A stretch of 64,000 nucleotides of DNA from Henckelia pumila (taxonomy: Eukaryota > Streptophyta > Magnoliopsida > Lamiales > Gesneriaceae): contig NC_133122.1 in assembly GCF_033568475.1 (NCBI RefSeq), positions 180,563,449 through 180,627,448 of the forward strand, in the 5' to 3' direction. Position 1 is the first letter of the stretch, and each line of letters starts with the position of its first letter. Made by a program: the position numbers and the translations under genes. A model generated the notes under the pieces. It saw only the letters and a program-made list of their open reading frames with translations. It was not told the origin of the DNA and ran no database searches. This document shows positions 12,953-23,906 of this stretch, piece by piece.

Positions 12953-13074
12953 GCACTGTTCATCAGAAAAATAAATTTTTTTTTTGTTATTTATTTAATG
13001 TCTTATCTTTTGGCCTTTGATTAATTATCGATAGGACTAACTCTTGATTAGATGATTAGAATCGGGGTCTCACA

Positions 13075-13590
13075 GAAATGGTCGTACTTTGCCATAGAAC
13101 TATCAGCAATGTGAGGACAATCAGATAGTGGATCAAAGAACTTCTGCTGGTACTCCTCGATCGTCATCGTACCCTGTCTCAAACTCAGTAACTCACTGGC
13201 TCTCGCCTGACGAAAAGATGGAGGGAAATATAGTCTCTGATAAGCAGTACAGAACTCGACCCATGTAGCTGCTCTCCTCGCTGCTATGAATGGTGCGGAA
13301 GTAGATCTCCACCACTTCCTCGCTCGACACTTAAGCATAAAGGCAAGAATCTCCATCTTATCCTCGTTTGTGCAACGGAACTCCTCAAAACACTGCTCCA
13401 TCCTCTTGAGCCAATCCTCAGCCTGCTCAGGCGTCTCACCACCTGTCAAAGGCTTCGGGCTAACCTCCTTAAATCTGCGCATGCTCACTCGTCTGCGCTC
13501 CTCATGCTAACCTCGACGAAGTCTACGATCATTCGGATCTCCCCAACGACCGCCGCCTCCGCTATCGTAGCTCTCATCGTAATCTGCCAT
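13075..13590 (-). pseudogene. Element A gag, N-terminal part (capsid), split by element B
   Basis: The probable gag start is the ATG whose complement is at 13588-13590, opening with an acidic, Gly-rich leader. An in-frame TAG at 13507-13509 interrupts it, after which the frame stays open from 13488. The open part has the retrotransposon gag fold signature (GGETPEQAEDWLKRME and the RKWWRS, LRQGTMTIEEY blocks). Reading runs into element B at the GAAAT target and resumes at 3628, where the protein continues with the LQGLNPEIHRMV block. The capsid is therefore one gene cut in two by the insertion. Confidence 0.9.
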
Positions 13591-13641
13591 CTGTTGCAAA
13601 AGAACAGATAATTACTTAATCCGTTTTACGAAAATCCCAGT

Positions 13642-13660
13642 GCAATGCACTCTGATACCA
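13642..13660 (-). other. Primer binding site of element A
   Basis: Minus-strand TGGTATCAGAGTGCATTGC lies five bases inside the LTR. TGGTATCAGAG is complementary to the 3' end of plant initiator tRNA-Met, the usual minus-strand primer of plant gypsy elements. It fixes the element's orientation. Confidence 0.85.
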
Positions 13661-13665
13661 AAAAG

Positions 13666-15177
13666 CGTAGTGACCCAACCCAGATCCACTATCTAATCAG
13701 AGTTATAATAAAGCGCATGCAATAATATTAAAGCGTAAGGAGCGGATAATTTAAAATACAACAAATCCAATCGGCAGAATACAACCGACGATAACAATAG
13801 TGTATAGATACCATTATACAACCAAATCGAAGGTTCAGGATAAACAAATCCCTACCCTCTATAACCTCACACTTTTGGATCCTCAATTCTGCTGAGAGCC
13901 TCCAGGACCGTCCAGACTCAAACCTTCCCAGCCACAAGGTACACCACAATACCCAAACGCAGGGGCGTGAGCGACAACGCTCAATACATAAGCAATGATA
14001 TATGTACAAATATGCGCACACATATGATTTTAAAATCCCAGGTAAAAGACTTGCTCATGGCGCCCGGAATATACAGTATCGGCTAGAGAGCGACTCCGCG
14101 GGGTACTCGTATATTCTAAATCAGGGCTGAGCCAACCCCATCCTGACCCGAATCCAAAACAGGATACAAGTCCCATATGAAAACTGTCATACCTGACTCG
14201 AGTCCAACATGAGATCACTGTTCCCTATGGAGACTGTCAATGACTCACATCTCTCGGGATGCAGTCACACGTAAAATAATGCATGTGCTAAGGCGGTAAA
14301 ACATGCTAAAACATGATAAAACATATAGCACATACTCATGCAACATACATGCAAATATATCATGCCGGCTATCTCGGTCAGTACTTGCGTACCTCTAACA
14401 CTGCTGGTCAAAACCTAGCTCCGCTGGTCTAGACTCCAAGCCTACTAGTCCAGTCTACTGCTACTACAATGCAAATACTCATGCATCATTAATTAAGCTC
14501 TAAAAGCCTTAACTAAACTATTGCATACTCCTAAATATTTTTAGGAAGCCAAAGCTATACCTGCGTCCGTCGTTAGCCCTTTGCTGCCGATAGCCTCAAA
14601 ACTAGGCCATAGCTCCGCTACGACGTCTAGATCGCTATGCCACTTCCGAAATCCCCATAGGATGCCTAGATCTCCCTAGATCTGAGTTAGAAGGCCTAGG
14701 AATCGAGAGAGAAGAGAGGAGAGAGGTGCGAGGAAATGAGCTCTCGGACCCTCTATTTATAGGCAAAATTCGGGCCGTCCGAACTCAACTTCGGATCCTA
14801 CGAACTGGTTCGGATCCCCCGTTCCTACTTCGGAGCCTTCGTTCCTGTTCGGAGCCTCCGATCCTAACTTCGGATCCCCCAAAGTCCCATCAATGATGTC
14901 ACCAATGACGCATTATCTTTGGAGCCTCCGATCCGAGTTCGGATCCTCTGATCTTAGGTTCGGATCCTCCGATCTAGTTCGGAGCCTCCTAACCCGGTTC
15001 GGAGCCTCCGAACCATCCGAACCCTCAAAACCTTTCCGACCATTTTTTAGTGTTCCGGATCTATTTTTGAAATCCTTAGAGCCTTTTGGAAACTCCTTAA
15101 TCATGTTTTACAAATTTTAAACATGATCATATGATTAATTACTCATTAATTATTAATTATGGATACGGGTCACTACA
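13666..15177 (-). repeat. 5' LTR of element A
   Basis: About 1512 bp. On the + strand it runs from CGTAGTGACCC (terminal T changed to C) to GGGTCACTACA, an inverted terminal pair typical of this LTR family. A TATA box on the minus strand (TATAAATAG) lies at 14753-14761. It shares the segment around 14490-14640 with the S3 and F LTRs. The long ORF-like stretches inside are not coding. Confidence 0.9.
14776..15020 (-). repeat. Array of short palindromic repeats in the element A LTR
   Basis: Many imperfect copies of a roughly 16-20 bp unit built on TTCGGATCCTCCGATC and TTCGGAGCCTCCGA. Each unit is close to its own reverse complement. On the element's strand the array lies directly upstream of the TATA box, in the U3 region. 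Confidence 0.8.
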
Positions 15178-15557
15178 GTCGACCTGCCATCTGGCCGAGC
15201 TGGAATCGGTGGTAAGGGAGTTGTGCCGACTTGTCATCTTGGCCGACTTGCCATCTGACCGACCTGGGATCGGTGCTGAGGAAGCTGTACGGACCTGTCA
15301 TCTAGCCGAGCTGGGATCGATGGTGAGGGAGCTATGCCGACCTGCCACCTTGGCCGACCTGTCATCTGACCGACCTGAGATCGGTGGTGAGGAAGTTATG
15401 CCAACCTGCCGTCTCGGCCAACTTCCACCTTGGCCGACCTGCCATCTGGCCGAGCTGGGATGGGTGGTAAGGGAGCTGTGTCGACCTGCCATCTGACCGA
15501 CCTGAGATCGGTGGTGAGGGAGCTGTGCCGACCTGCCATCTGACCGACCTGGGATCG
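15178..15557 (+). repeat. GC-rich minisatellite with 47 bp and 17 bp units
   Basis: Tandem units begin GACCTGCCATCT, run through GGGATCGGTGGTGAGGGA and end GCTGTGCC, period about 47 bp. Shorter 17 bp units of the type GACCTGCCACCTTGGCC are interspersed. The array resumes after S2 at 17398-17420. It forms long ORFs on both strands (15131-15496 and 15298-15492) by virtue of periodicity, not coding. Element A abuts its left edge. Confidence 0.85.
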
Positions 15558-17397
15558 TGTTGGAAAACGTTGATCAGATCAATCAGAATTGATACCCGGT
15601 GCAGCGGAAGTTTAAAAATTTTATATGGAACGATTCCATAATAGGTATCAAAACTTTACGATTAAATTGTGCGTGTAAAAATTAAATAACAATTAAATTT
15701 TTACCTCCAATCTCGAATCGAGATTATGGACACCAACAGATTACTCTGCTCTTGTTGTATATCCCAGGAACTGATGGACGAACAATTCTTCAATCAGGTC
15801 CACGAACAGAAATTTAATTCCTCTGATAGATTGCACTAGGAAATCTATCAAAAGTTTCTACGAAGAGAATTAACGAATTTGATCCGTTAAACCAGACTTC
15901 AAATTCAAAATTCACAGGCTGGATTTTCCCGAGCAGAGAGGGAGGGGGGCGGCCACTTAGAGAGAAAAACAGCTAGGGTTTTTGAAAATTGTGACCTCTG
16001 TTGTGTAATTTCTGTACTGCAATAACTTATTTATAATGTGGGCTGCTAACAGCTTAGGGCCCATTAGTCATAAGTTCAAGCCTGACAAGCAAAGCCCGCA
16101 TGTTCAGAAATTAATATAAAATTCATCGTGACTCAGATTGATAAACCGATTTCACCAATTTGCACAGAAACTATTTCTGCATCTTTTAAAGTCAAGATAA
16201 ATTTTCTGAATCCGAATTCAGTGGTTCCAAAAAATGCCCATCCCTATGTCATTTTAGAAAATCTTACTCCTCTACTCTTAAATAAGAAGTCCCACTTCTT
16301 TGTTCATTAAATTTAACACTTTAAATTTAACTATCTCAACGGGAACTAAAAATCCATTACTTGTGTGACCCTCAATGGTTCAGGGATACAGCTAGCCGTG
16401 GGCTCACAAATCCTTGTGACTCGAAACAATAATTTCTGACTTGCCCATCGAATCATGGTAAGAGCGCCTAGCAACATCGCCCCATGATTTCCTAGGTATC
16501 ACTGATAGTGCCTGCAAGAACCAATAGATTTTGGTTAGCGTACAGTACGGTCCTTTCATCCATATATCCCGATCGAATCAACAACCATTGGTAAATCGAG
16601 AGTCGTTCGAGATTCGATAACTATGCAATGCATCTTGAAGATCAAATAGTGACATCGCATGTGATACTAAGAAACCATTTCTTAAAACACATCATGTACT
16701 CTGGCCAGAGATTCGTCACACTAATATCTCCTCACATTGCATAGGATATCCACACTAGCAAGTATGTGGTGAATCCTTGACAACAAAGCATCGACTCCTA
16801 TATGTGTCATAACTGTACCCAATCCCGACACTTGATGACCCTAATAGAGTCGGTAAACGAGTCAAAGTACAGTACTAGCATATAGAGTCTCAATGATGTT
16901 TCAAGTAGTAAGGACTAATGGTGTACAACCAAAACCACGGACTTTATCCACTCGATAAATGATAACCACTTGGAAAGTCCGGATAGGGTAGTTCGATCAT
17001 TCATCGTATGAATATCCATTTGCATGCTTTGAACATCTCTATGTTCCATACCAATGAAACGTGGTACTCTGCATCGCAAATGCTAATCTCAATCTCGAGC
17101 GATCCTTATCCTTATTAACGGACGGCTCAATCGACTAGGAACTGTTTAGAATATACAGTGACTATAAGATGTGTTTCATGATAGCCATCCCCATGTGCTA
17201 CCACATCTTACACACACTATAGTATATTCAAGGTCTTCATCTAAACATCTTATAGTATGTCACAACATAATAATATGATAAAAGATAAAGTAAACACCAT
17301 TATAAAAGTGTAAATTATATTAAACAAAAGATTGTTTATACAAAGAGTCATCAAAGCCCTTAGCCACAAGTTGGCTCACCGGGCACCCACTCTTTCA
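15558..17397 (-). mobile_element. Solo LTR S2, same family as S1, opposite orientation
   Basis: 1840 bp reading TGTTGGAAAAC...CACTCTTTCA on +, the reverse complement of the S1 family, with TSD GATCG at 15553-15557 and 17398-17402. It interrupts the minisatellite. Similarity to S1 is visible throughout, for example the CCCGGTGCAGCGGAAGTTTA block at each copy's 3' end. Confidence 0.85.
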
Positions 17398-17420
17398 GAT
17401 CGGTGGTGAGAAAGATGTGC

Positions 17421-17920
17421 CGACACCATGGTGGTCGACCTGCACATTAGGATAAGGGTCATCGATGGGATGAGATGATCTCATCCGGGGGTATTAGATA
17501 TAATTGGGACTCGCTTGAAACTAGATGGATTTTTTAATGAATTATCCCAATTTTGATAGTTTTAATTTGGGTTTCCATTTCGGGAAAAAAAACACTGAAA
17601 TTACACACAAAAAAATTAATAATAGTTTTAATTTTCCATAACGAAAAATACTAAATTTACTAAAACTGAAATTTGACAAAATAGCAGATCAAAATCACAA
17701 AATGATAAAAACATAAGATCGAAATGTAATCTTCACTGTGTATTTATCGATTTTGATGTGTCGGCTTATATATATATATTTTTAGATTTTTCTGTCTTTC
17801 AACCATTATAGAAAGAGTAGGTCTCTTGTGAAATAGTTTTATTCGTGAGACCGATTATTCATACACATATTTACAATAAAAATTGATATTTTAGCAAAAA
17901 AATAATAATATTTTGTCTTA
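17421..17920. other. AT-rich intergenic sequence, nothing recognised
   Basis: Includes poly-A stretches and a short TA repeat near 17770. No ORF, RNA gene or element termini were found. Confidence 0.6.
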
Positions 17921-19467
17921 GGGGGGTGTATTCAATTCGGAGAATTAACGACTTTTATGGATTTTAAAAGTCTAGTGGTATTCAATCATGACTTTTATAA
18001 ACTCTATAGAAGTTTTGTGGTATTCAAAATAAACTTTTTTAGAGTTTTAAAAGTCAAGTGGTATTCAACCTTAACTTTTAAAAACTCTATAAAAGTCTAG
18101 TGTTATTCAAAATGTCAATGAACTTTTAATAACTCCATGAAAATCATGGACATACAAACATTAATGCTTAAGGTACAACTATATTTTGTAAAAAAATGTC
18201 TTTGGTCTAACCCAAAGATTTGGATGGATTTCTAAACTTATAAAACCCATAATTTATATTTTTTTCTCACATTTTCTCACTCTTCACTATCTCACCCCTC
18301 TCTATCTCACTCTCTCCTATATATGTATTTTTTCGTTCTTCTCCAAAAATCAAAAGAAAAAATATTATTTAAAAATTTGAAATTTTCCAAATATTTTGTG
18401 CTTTTTAATATATGATTTATATCAATAGTTATAATATTTAATGATAATAATATATGATTCAATAAATTATAATATGATTTAATTCAAATATTTGAATAGC
18501 GGATAACAGACATTATAAAAAAACAAATAAATTTTTATGATATAATTGATAAAATAATTTATAAGTTATCAGATGTTTTTTTAAAAAAATAATTTTACAC
18601 AATCACAAAGTTTTTAGTTTATAATTTTGGTACAATAATATATATATATATATACATTTAAAATAAATAAAATCCATTTTTATCAATAAATTAAAAAAAT
18701 ATTTCAAATAAATTTAGGAAAAATTATTTTTTTTGTCCTGTATGTTTATCATTTTGCGATTTCAGTCCTTTATATTTTCATATTTTAATTTTAGTCCGTT
18801 ATCTTTATTTTTTTTTGACAATTTTAGTATTTTTTTACGTGGCATCAATTCAATGCTGATGTGAGCTGACGTGTACAGTGTCACATAAGCATTTTTGAAT
18901 AAAAGGACCGAAATTGTCAAAAATAAAACATGCAGGACTAACTGAAATGTGAAAACATAGAGGACCAAAATCGCAAACCGCTATCTTAGTTTTTTCGGCA
19001 ATTTTAATCCTTTTTCGACGTGGCGCTGACGTGACACAAATTCAGTGCTGATGTGGAGCTGACATGTACAGTGCCACGTAAGCATTTTTGAATAAAAAGG
19101 ACCGAAATTGCCAAAAATAGAACATGAATGACTAAAACTGAAACGTGAAAATATAGAGAACTAAAATCGCAAAGTGTCAAACATACATGATTAAATTTGC
19201 AATTTTCCCATAAAGTTATTATATATGTCAAACAATTATTACTTCAAAGAAAAAAATATATATTTAAGATACAAATTCATGTAATTGTATGAAAAGTTTA
19301 CAAATCTCTATAAAAGTCCTGCAAAAGTCTACAAAGAATCCATGAAAATCTGTTTGTAAATCCGTGAGATTCTATAAAAGTCAATAAAAATCCATCAACT
19401 CCACAAAAGTCTATCATTTTAAAAAGTCACTAAAAGTCATTAAAACTCTGGATTGAATACACCCACC
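17921..19467. mobile_element. Non-autonomous PIF/Harbinger-like element
   Basis: Termini GGGGGGTGTATTCAAT and ATTGAATACACCCACC are inverted, and a 3 bp TTA flanks both ends (17918-17920, 19468-19470), the PIF/Harbinger target. The sub-terminal regions carry repeated GTGGTATTCAA and ACTTTTAAAA-type words (17940-18130 and mirrored at 19300-19440). No transposase. A second inverted-repeat element lies inside. Confidence 0.75.
18717..19209. mobile_element. MULE-type inverted-repeat element nested in the PIF-like element
   Basis: Long imperfect TIRs: GGAAAAATTATTTTTTTTGT at the left mirrors GCAATTTTCCC at the right, and the match extends 60-80 bp through a GTATGTTT..TTTGCGATTT block. Flanking 9-mers ATAAATTTA (18708-18716) and ATAAAGTTA (19210-19218) match at 8 of 9. 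The interior holds two tandem copies of a roughly 200 bp segment with AAGCATTTTTGAATAAAA. Confidence 0.7.
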
Positions 19468-19693
19468 TTAGATGACTAAAGAGATTCTTGTCACAAATTC
19501 ATTAGTTTGTTTGAGTAAATCCATTTGAAAATATATTTAAAATCCTAATGAGTGGTTAAATTTTAAGTCATTGTGATGGATTTTAAAATCCATCCAAATA
19601 TAGAAGAATTTCAAATATTTTATCAAATCCAAATCCTATAATCCAAACGGAATCTAAATTCATAAACAATTATGATGAGATGATTTTTTACAA
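19468..19693. other. AT-rich spacer
   Basis: No gene recognised. It ends in the 9-mer TTTTTACAA (19685-19693) that recurs at 27626-27634. Confidence 0.6.
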
Positions 19694-19815
19694 GGGTAAA
19701 TTGCTTATAAATTCCTAAACCTATAATCAACTTATTTATAACTCCCTACCTAATTAAAACTTAGTTTCCACTCCCTGGAGAGAGAAAATTTTCCGCAAAT
19801 CCCTAATATACCCTT
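19694..19815 (+). repeat. Left terminal inverted repeat of the virus-containing element
   Basis: Starts GGGTAAATTGCTTATAAATT and pairs imperfectly with 27512-27625. Confidence 0.6.
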
Positions 19816-19869
19816 ATTTTTTTAAAAAAAAATGAGAGAATGGATAATAAAAATAAAACTAATCCAAAT

Positions 19870-20400
19870 AGTATATATATAAAAATTCAAATTAAAATCA
19901 AAGAACATAAACCATATCATATACATGTTTATGTTTATACATGAGCAAGTATGTGTTAAGGAAGCAAACATATACTTCCAAATCATTATTGGAAGAAATA
20001 TGATAAAGGATTAAAAGTCCGAATAGGAGATGGATCAATAATCATGCTTGATACAGTAGCAGAAAAATTAAAAATAGAAATTGAGAAAACAAAATTTGTA
20101 ATACTCATTATATACCAAATAGAATCAGGAATGGACATTATAATAGGAAATAACTTTTTAAGAGAATATCTTCTTTTTACACAATTTGAAAATCACATAA
20201 CTTAAAACAAATGATAATCAATTATTTATATTCCTAAAATACGAACAGCATTTCGTGTAGGAAATGAAGGATTTACAAAGAATTTTCATAAACGAAATAC
20301 AAATCCAATAGAACTAAAAATAAAAAATATTTTAACAATTAATCATGAAAAAGAAATCATGAAGAAATTACATGATATTTGTTCTGAAAATCCTTAGGAC
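19870..20400 (+). pseudogene. Viral aspartic protease remnant (5' part of the polymerase polyprotein)
   Basis: A frame with the spacing of caulimovirid proteases runs from about 19880 and carries downstream blocks such as GDGSII and MDIIIGNNFL. The catalytic Asp-Thr-Gly position near 19938-19950 is destroyed: the Asp codon now reads Tyr and the Gly codon is TGA. TAA follows at the GTGTTAAGG near 19957, and a TAG lies at 20396-20398. The domain processes the viral polyprotein in intact relatives; this copy cannot. Confidence 0.75.
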
Positions 20401-21887
20401 AAAATTAAGAAAAGAAAACAATCCATTGCTTCAATAAAACTTAAAGACCCTAATATCACAATCCGTGAAGCACCAAGAAGATGCAACATGGATGATGTAA
20501 AAATATTCGAAAAAGAGGTTCAAGAATTAATAAAACTTAAGATAATCATCCCAAGCAAGAGTCCACACTCTTCACCAGCCTTTTATGTCAGTAAGAAAGA
20601 TACTGATAAGAAAAGAATGGTAATTGATTATCGAAAAATGAATAATGCAATAATTATGGATGGATATTACATCCCAAACAAGAATGATTTACTATCTTAT
20701 ATAGGAGAAATGAAATATTTCTCCAGTTTAGATTGTAAATCAGGATTCTGACAAATTCAGTTAGAACCATAAACACAACTACTTACAGCATTCAGCTATC
20801 CAAAAGGACAATATCAATGGACTGTATTACCTTTTGGACTTAAACAAGCTCCAGGTATCTTTCAAAGATACATGGATGAATCTTTTAAATCTTATGTAGA
20901 TTTTTGTTGTGTTTACATAGATGACATATTAATTTACTCAAAAACATTAGATCAACATTATAGAGACCTTATGACATTATTAGATATTTGTCATAAAGAT
21001 TGAATTATACTTTCTGGAAAAAAAAAGCACAATTGTTTAAAACAAAAATAAATTATCTAGGATTACAAATAGAAGACGGAAAACATTGTTTGCAACAACA
21101 TATACTTAAGAAAATTCATTATTTTCCTAGTGAAATCAAAGATAAAGATCAATTAAGAAGATTGCTAGGATTATTAACTTATTCTGAAAATTACATTAAA
21201 AAACTTGCAGAAATCAGAAAACCTCTTCAGGTAAAACTTAAACAGGACTATAAATGAAAATGGTCAAAAGAAGATACTAATTATATAGACACTATTAAAA
21301 AGAAAATAATTAGTAATCTTCCAGAATTATATTTTCCTTCAAATAAAGACATAATAATAATTGAAACAGACGTCTCAGATGAATACTGGGGAGCATGTTT
21401 AAAAGCTTATACAGGAAAAAGAAATTTAGAATAACTTACTAAAAAAGCTACTAGAAATAATGAAGAATTATTTAATTATACATCAGGAACTTTTCAAGGT
21501 GCACAACTAAATTATCATTCAAATGAAAAAGAATTATTAGCTTTAATATATACAATTAGAAATTATGAGATTTATCTTATTTCTAAACCATTTTTAGTAA
21601 GAACGGATAATATGAATTTAACATATTTCAAGACAAGAAAAATATCAAGAAATGCAGGGAGAAATGCAGCAAGGTTAATTAGATGGCAATTGGAATTGAA
21701 CCATTATCAGTTCGAGATCCAGCATGTCAAAGGAACGGACAATTCATTACCCGACGCATTAACTAGAGAACTTCATTCAAATTATACTATCCGTAGTACC
21801 AGAATGACAAAAGAGATCCTAAGTGATCCAGAAAATGACTGTGAGTCATCCGAACATGCCTTAGAAAGCATGAGAAATATAAATTAA
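20401..21887 (+). pseudogene. Viral reverse transcriptase and RNase H, broken
   Basis: Palm and fingers blocks are readable (VIDYRKMN near 20620, PFGLKQAP near 20830) and the YIDD box is intact at 20914-20925. RNase H follows, with ETDVSD near 21364, NEKELLAL near 21522 and DALTREL near 21750. Breaks: TGA at 20749-20751 and 21001-21003, TAA at 20770-20772, a frameshift at the A-run near 21019-21027, TGA at 21255-21257 and TAA near 21432. In intact relatives this enzyme copies the pregenomic RNA into DNA in the cytoplasm. Confidence 0.88.
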
Positions 21888-22020
21888 TAAATTGAGATTT
21901 ATATTCAAAAACATGAATTATTTTATGACTTCAAGTCATCCGAACATGCCTTAGAAAGCATGGGGAATATAAATTGATGAAATGAGATTTATATTCAGAA
22001 ACATGAATTACTCTATGAGT
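21844..22020 (+). repeat. 90 bp tandem duplication after the viral polymerase gene
   Basis: AGTCATCCGAACATGCCTTA starts at 21844 and again at 21934, and the match extends over about 87 bp with few changes. The first copy includes the end of the polymerase frame. Confidence 0.85.
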
Positions 22021-22170
22021 AAAATAATCAATCTCATGAAGATTGGTTCAATTCTTGCAAAAGAATTCATAAATGCAATGATACGCATAATAAAACTATC
22101 CGAATTACTCAAGATAAAGAGTTAAATTTCTAACCATTTTATACATAAATATATATGTTTCTTGTGCAGG

Positions 22171-23389
22171 ATGGAGCAATTAGATCAATTAAAAGAACAA
22201 TTGATTAACATAGATGAAGAAATTCAGATTTTTCAACAAAAGAAAAGGAATATAAATAGAAAAATTCAGAGGATAAAAGAAAAGATGACAACCTCGTCAT
22301 CATCATCCTCACCAAGAACACCAATCAAGTTAGCAACTCCATTTGACAAAATAATGGAGATGAATGAAAAACAGTCAATGGTCACAGCCAACACTGATAA
22401 CAAAGAAAAAGAAAAAGGAAAAGGAAAAGAAAAAGAAAAGAAGAAAGAACCGGTGGTCACAGCCAACATCGAGAAAAATGAAAAAGAAGAAAGGACGTTT
22501 AAAAGTGCCCTTGAAACAAGAGAAAAAATATGTCAATCTGCAACCACAAAAACCAATTTTTGAAAAAACAAATTTTCCAGAAAAACTCAAAACTGAATTC
22601 TTTGAAATACTAAACTATTTGAGAATAGCCAAACCATCTGCAGGATCTTGGCTACAAACTTGTGACACACAGAGCATATCAAGAGCAAGAACAATACAAG
22701 GTGCTCCAACGCATGAAGTCGCAAGATTCTTTTCAAATGGATTATTAAGTGGATTAGAAGTCAGTCCCAACAATCAAGAGATATAACTATTTCCATATCA
22801 ACTAAGAAATAGTATTATCCAGTTCAAGAAAGCAGTCTTCAAGGACGAACCAGTGTTAACATTAAGTATTCATTCAACCCTTTCAGATTGGGAAAATGAC
22901 AAATTCTATCAACCGATGATATACATTCAATGTCAAAAAAATAAAGACAAGTTCTTATTTGAAGAATCAAATGAAGAGAAACCAGTAATGGATATCTCAA
23001 CACTTCCTGAGATAAGAATAAAGACATTGATTGACATGATCTCAAAGACAGGAAAGATTGATGAAAACTCAAAGGTTAAAATAAATTTTGCAACCAGTAA
23101 AATTTTATTAACCACTGGACACAAGAAGGCAATCCAAAAGAAAGAACAAGTCATGTTAGCTCAATTCGAAGCTCCAATCTATGAAGCAAGAGTTGACATG
23201 ACCCGAGAAACCCAACAAATACTATGTCAAAGACTAAGAACAATGATTTCCACTCACAAATGTGGACATTGCCAACCCATTCAGACAGAAGAAGCATCTG
23301 TCAAAGAGGACAAACCAGCTGTCAAAGAAGACAAACCAATAAAGAAATGGTCCGAATGTACCAGTGATTCAGAAAGTGACACAATGTAA
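22171..23389 (+). pseudogene. Viral transactivator/viroplasmin-like protein (ORF VI position)
   Basis: Directly downstream of the polymerase and upstream of the promoter, the place of the caulimovirus inclusion-body and translation transactivator protein. The N-terminus (from the ATG at 22171) is a charged predicted coiled coil followed by a long Lys/Glu-rich low-complexity segment. A frameshift lies within 22480-22560 and a TAA at 22784-22786. The same frame then continues to 23389, ending in an acidic Ser-rich tail. Assignment rests mainly on position and composition; sequence similarity needs a profile search. Confidence 0.65.
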
Positions 23390-23524
23390 AAACAAATGAA
23401 ATCGTGGACCACACCACATGTGAAAGGCATCCACTCAGATGTAAAATGAGCTGTTTTCCATTATGTAATGTCGGATGGTCCTCCTCTTCCTTTATTTTTA
23501 CTACTATATGCGTTTCTCCACGCC

Positions 23525-23532
23525 TATAAAAG
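23525..23532 (+). promoter_or_regulatory. TATA box of the viral pregenomic promoter
   Basis: TATAAAAG lies in the large non-coding gap (23390-23906) between the transactivator and the leader ORFs, where caulimovirids place their single strong promoter. A CT-rich segment follows at 23565-23585. Confidence 0.7.
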
Positions 23533-23906
23533 GAGATGTTTGTGTTGTAAATGGACAAGTGAAGTTTGAGTATCTCTCTCTTCTTAAGTTTCTTACAATC
23601 TGGTTCATACAAGACGTATGAAAACTATCAGAAACTAAGAAACATAAAATCAGAAACAAAATTAAGCCTTATAGCTAATAACTAAACAAGCAGGGCGTAA
23701 GGAGGATAAGGTTGGAAGCCAACCATTGAAGATTCATGATTAGAGTAAACTTGGAAATCCATAAAGCAAGTACCAGTTGATCAAGTGATCGTTAAGGGAA
23801 AGCAAGGATTTGGCCTCTGCTCAAAACCAAGACTCATTCAATCAAGGTAACCTTTCCAAATCTCCTGCAGCCCTTGATTTAAAGAAATAGTCAAAATACA
23901 TTAATC

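Larger units (their letters stand above)
3629..13074 (+). mobile_element. Ty3/gypsy-type LTR retrotransposon B, internally decayed, inserted in element A
   Basis: Flanked by perfect 5 bp TSDs GAAAT (3624-3628, 13075-13079). LTRs start TGTAACGCCCC and end GGGGTCTCACA. Order on the + strand: 5' LTR, PBS, about 4 kb internal sequence with no intact ORF, polypurine tract, 3' LTR. The 3' LTR is split by solo LTR S1. A gag remnant near 5540-5690 resembles the gag of element D, and the end of the internal region (TTTCGAGGACGAAAT followed by the purine tract) is typical of plant chromovirus-type gypsy elements. No reverse transcriptase could be read in the interior. Confidence 0.93.
9038..13074 (+). 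repeat. 3' LTR of element B, interrupted by solo LTR S1
   Basis: Spans 4037 bp, of which 1896 bp plus a 5 bp duplication are solo LTR S1 at 10731-12626. The remaining about 2136 bp matches the 5' LTR closely outside the deleted segment. It ends GGGGTCTCACA just before the GAAAT TSD. Confidence 0.9.
1..15177 (-). mobile_element. Ty3/gypsy LTR retrotransposon A, interrupted by B and cut by the left window edge
   Basis: Reading the minus strand from the right: a 5' LTR (13666-15177), a tRNA-iMet-type primer binding site, gag, then protease, reverse transcriptase, RNase H and integrase in gypsy order down to position 1. Element B (3629-13074) sits inside gag, with target GAAAT at 3624-3628 and 13075-13079, so gag resumes on both sides. 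The second LTR of A and any chromodomain are outside the window, so the TSD of A cannot be tested (right flank begins GTCGA at 15178). The LTR shares blocks with the LTRs of S3 and F, so these are related families. Confidence 0.95.

Noticed and set aside
15131..15496. 121-codon ORF and its antisense 64-codon ORF
   Set aside because: They lie in a tandem repeat; open frames result from periodicity without stops, and no domain is present.
22364..22590. Phe-rich antisense ORF in the transactivator region
   Set aside because: Complement of a Lys/Glu low-complexity stretch; not a membrane protein gene.
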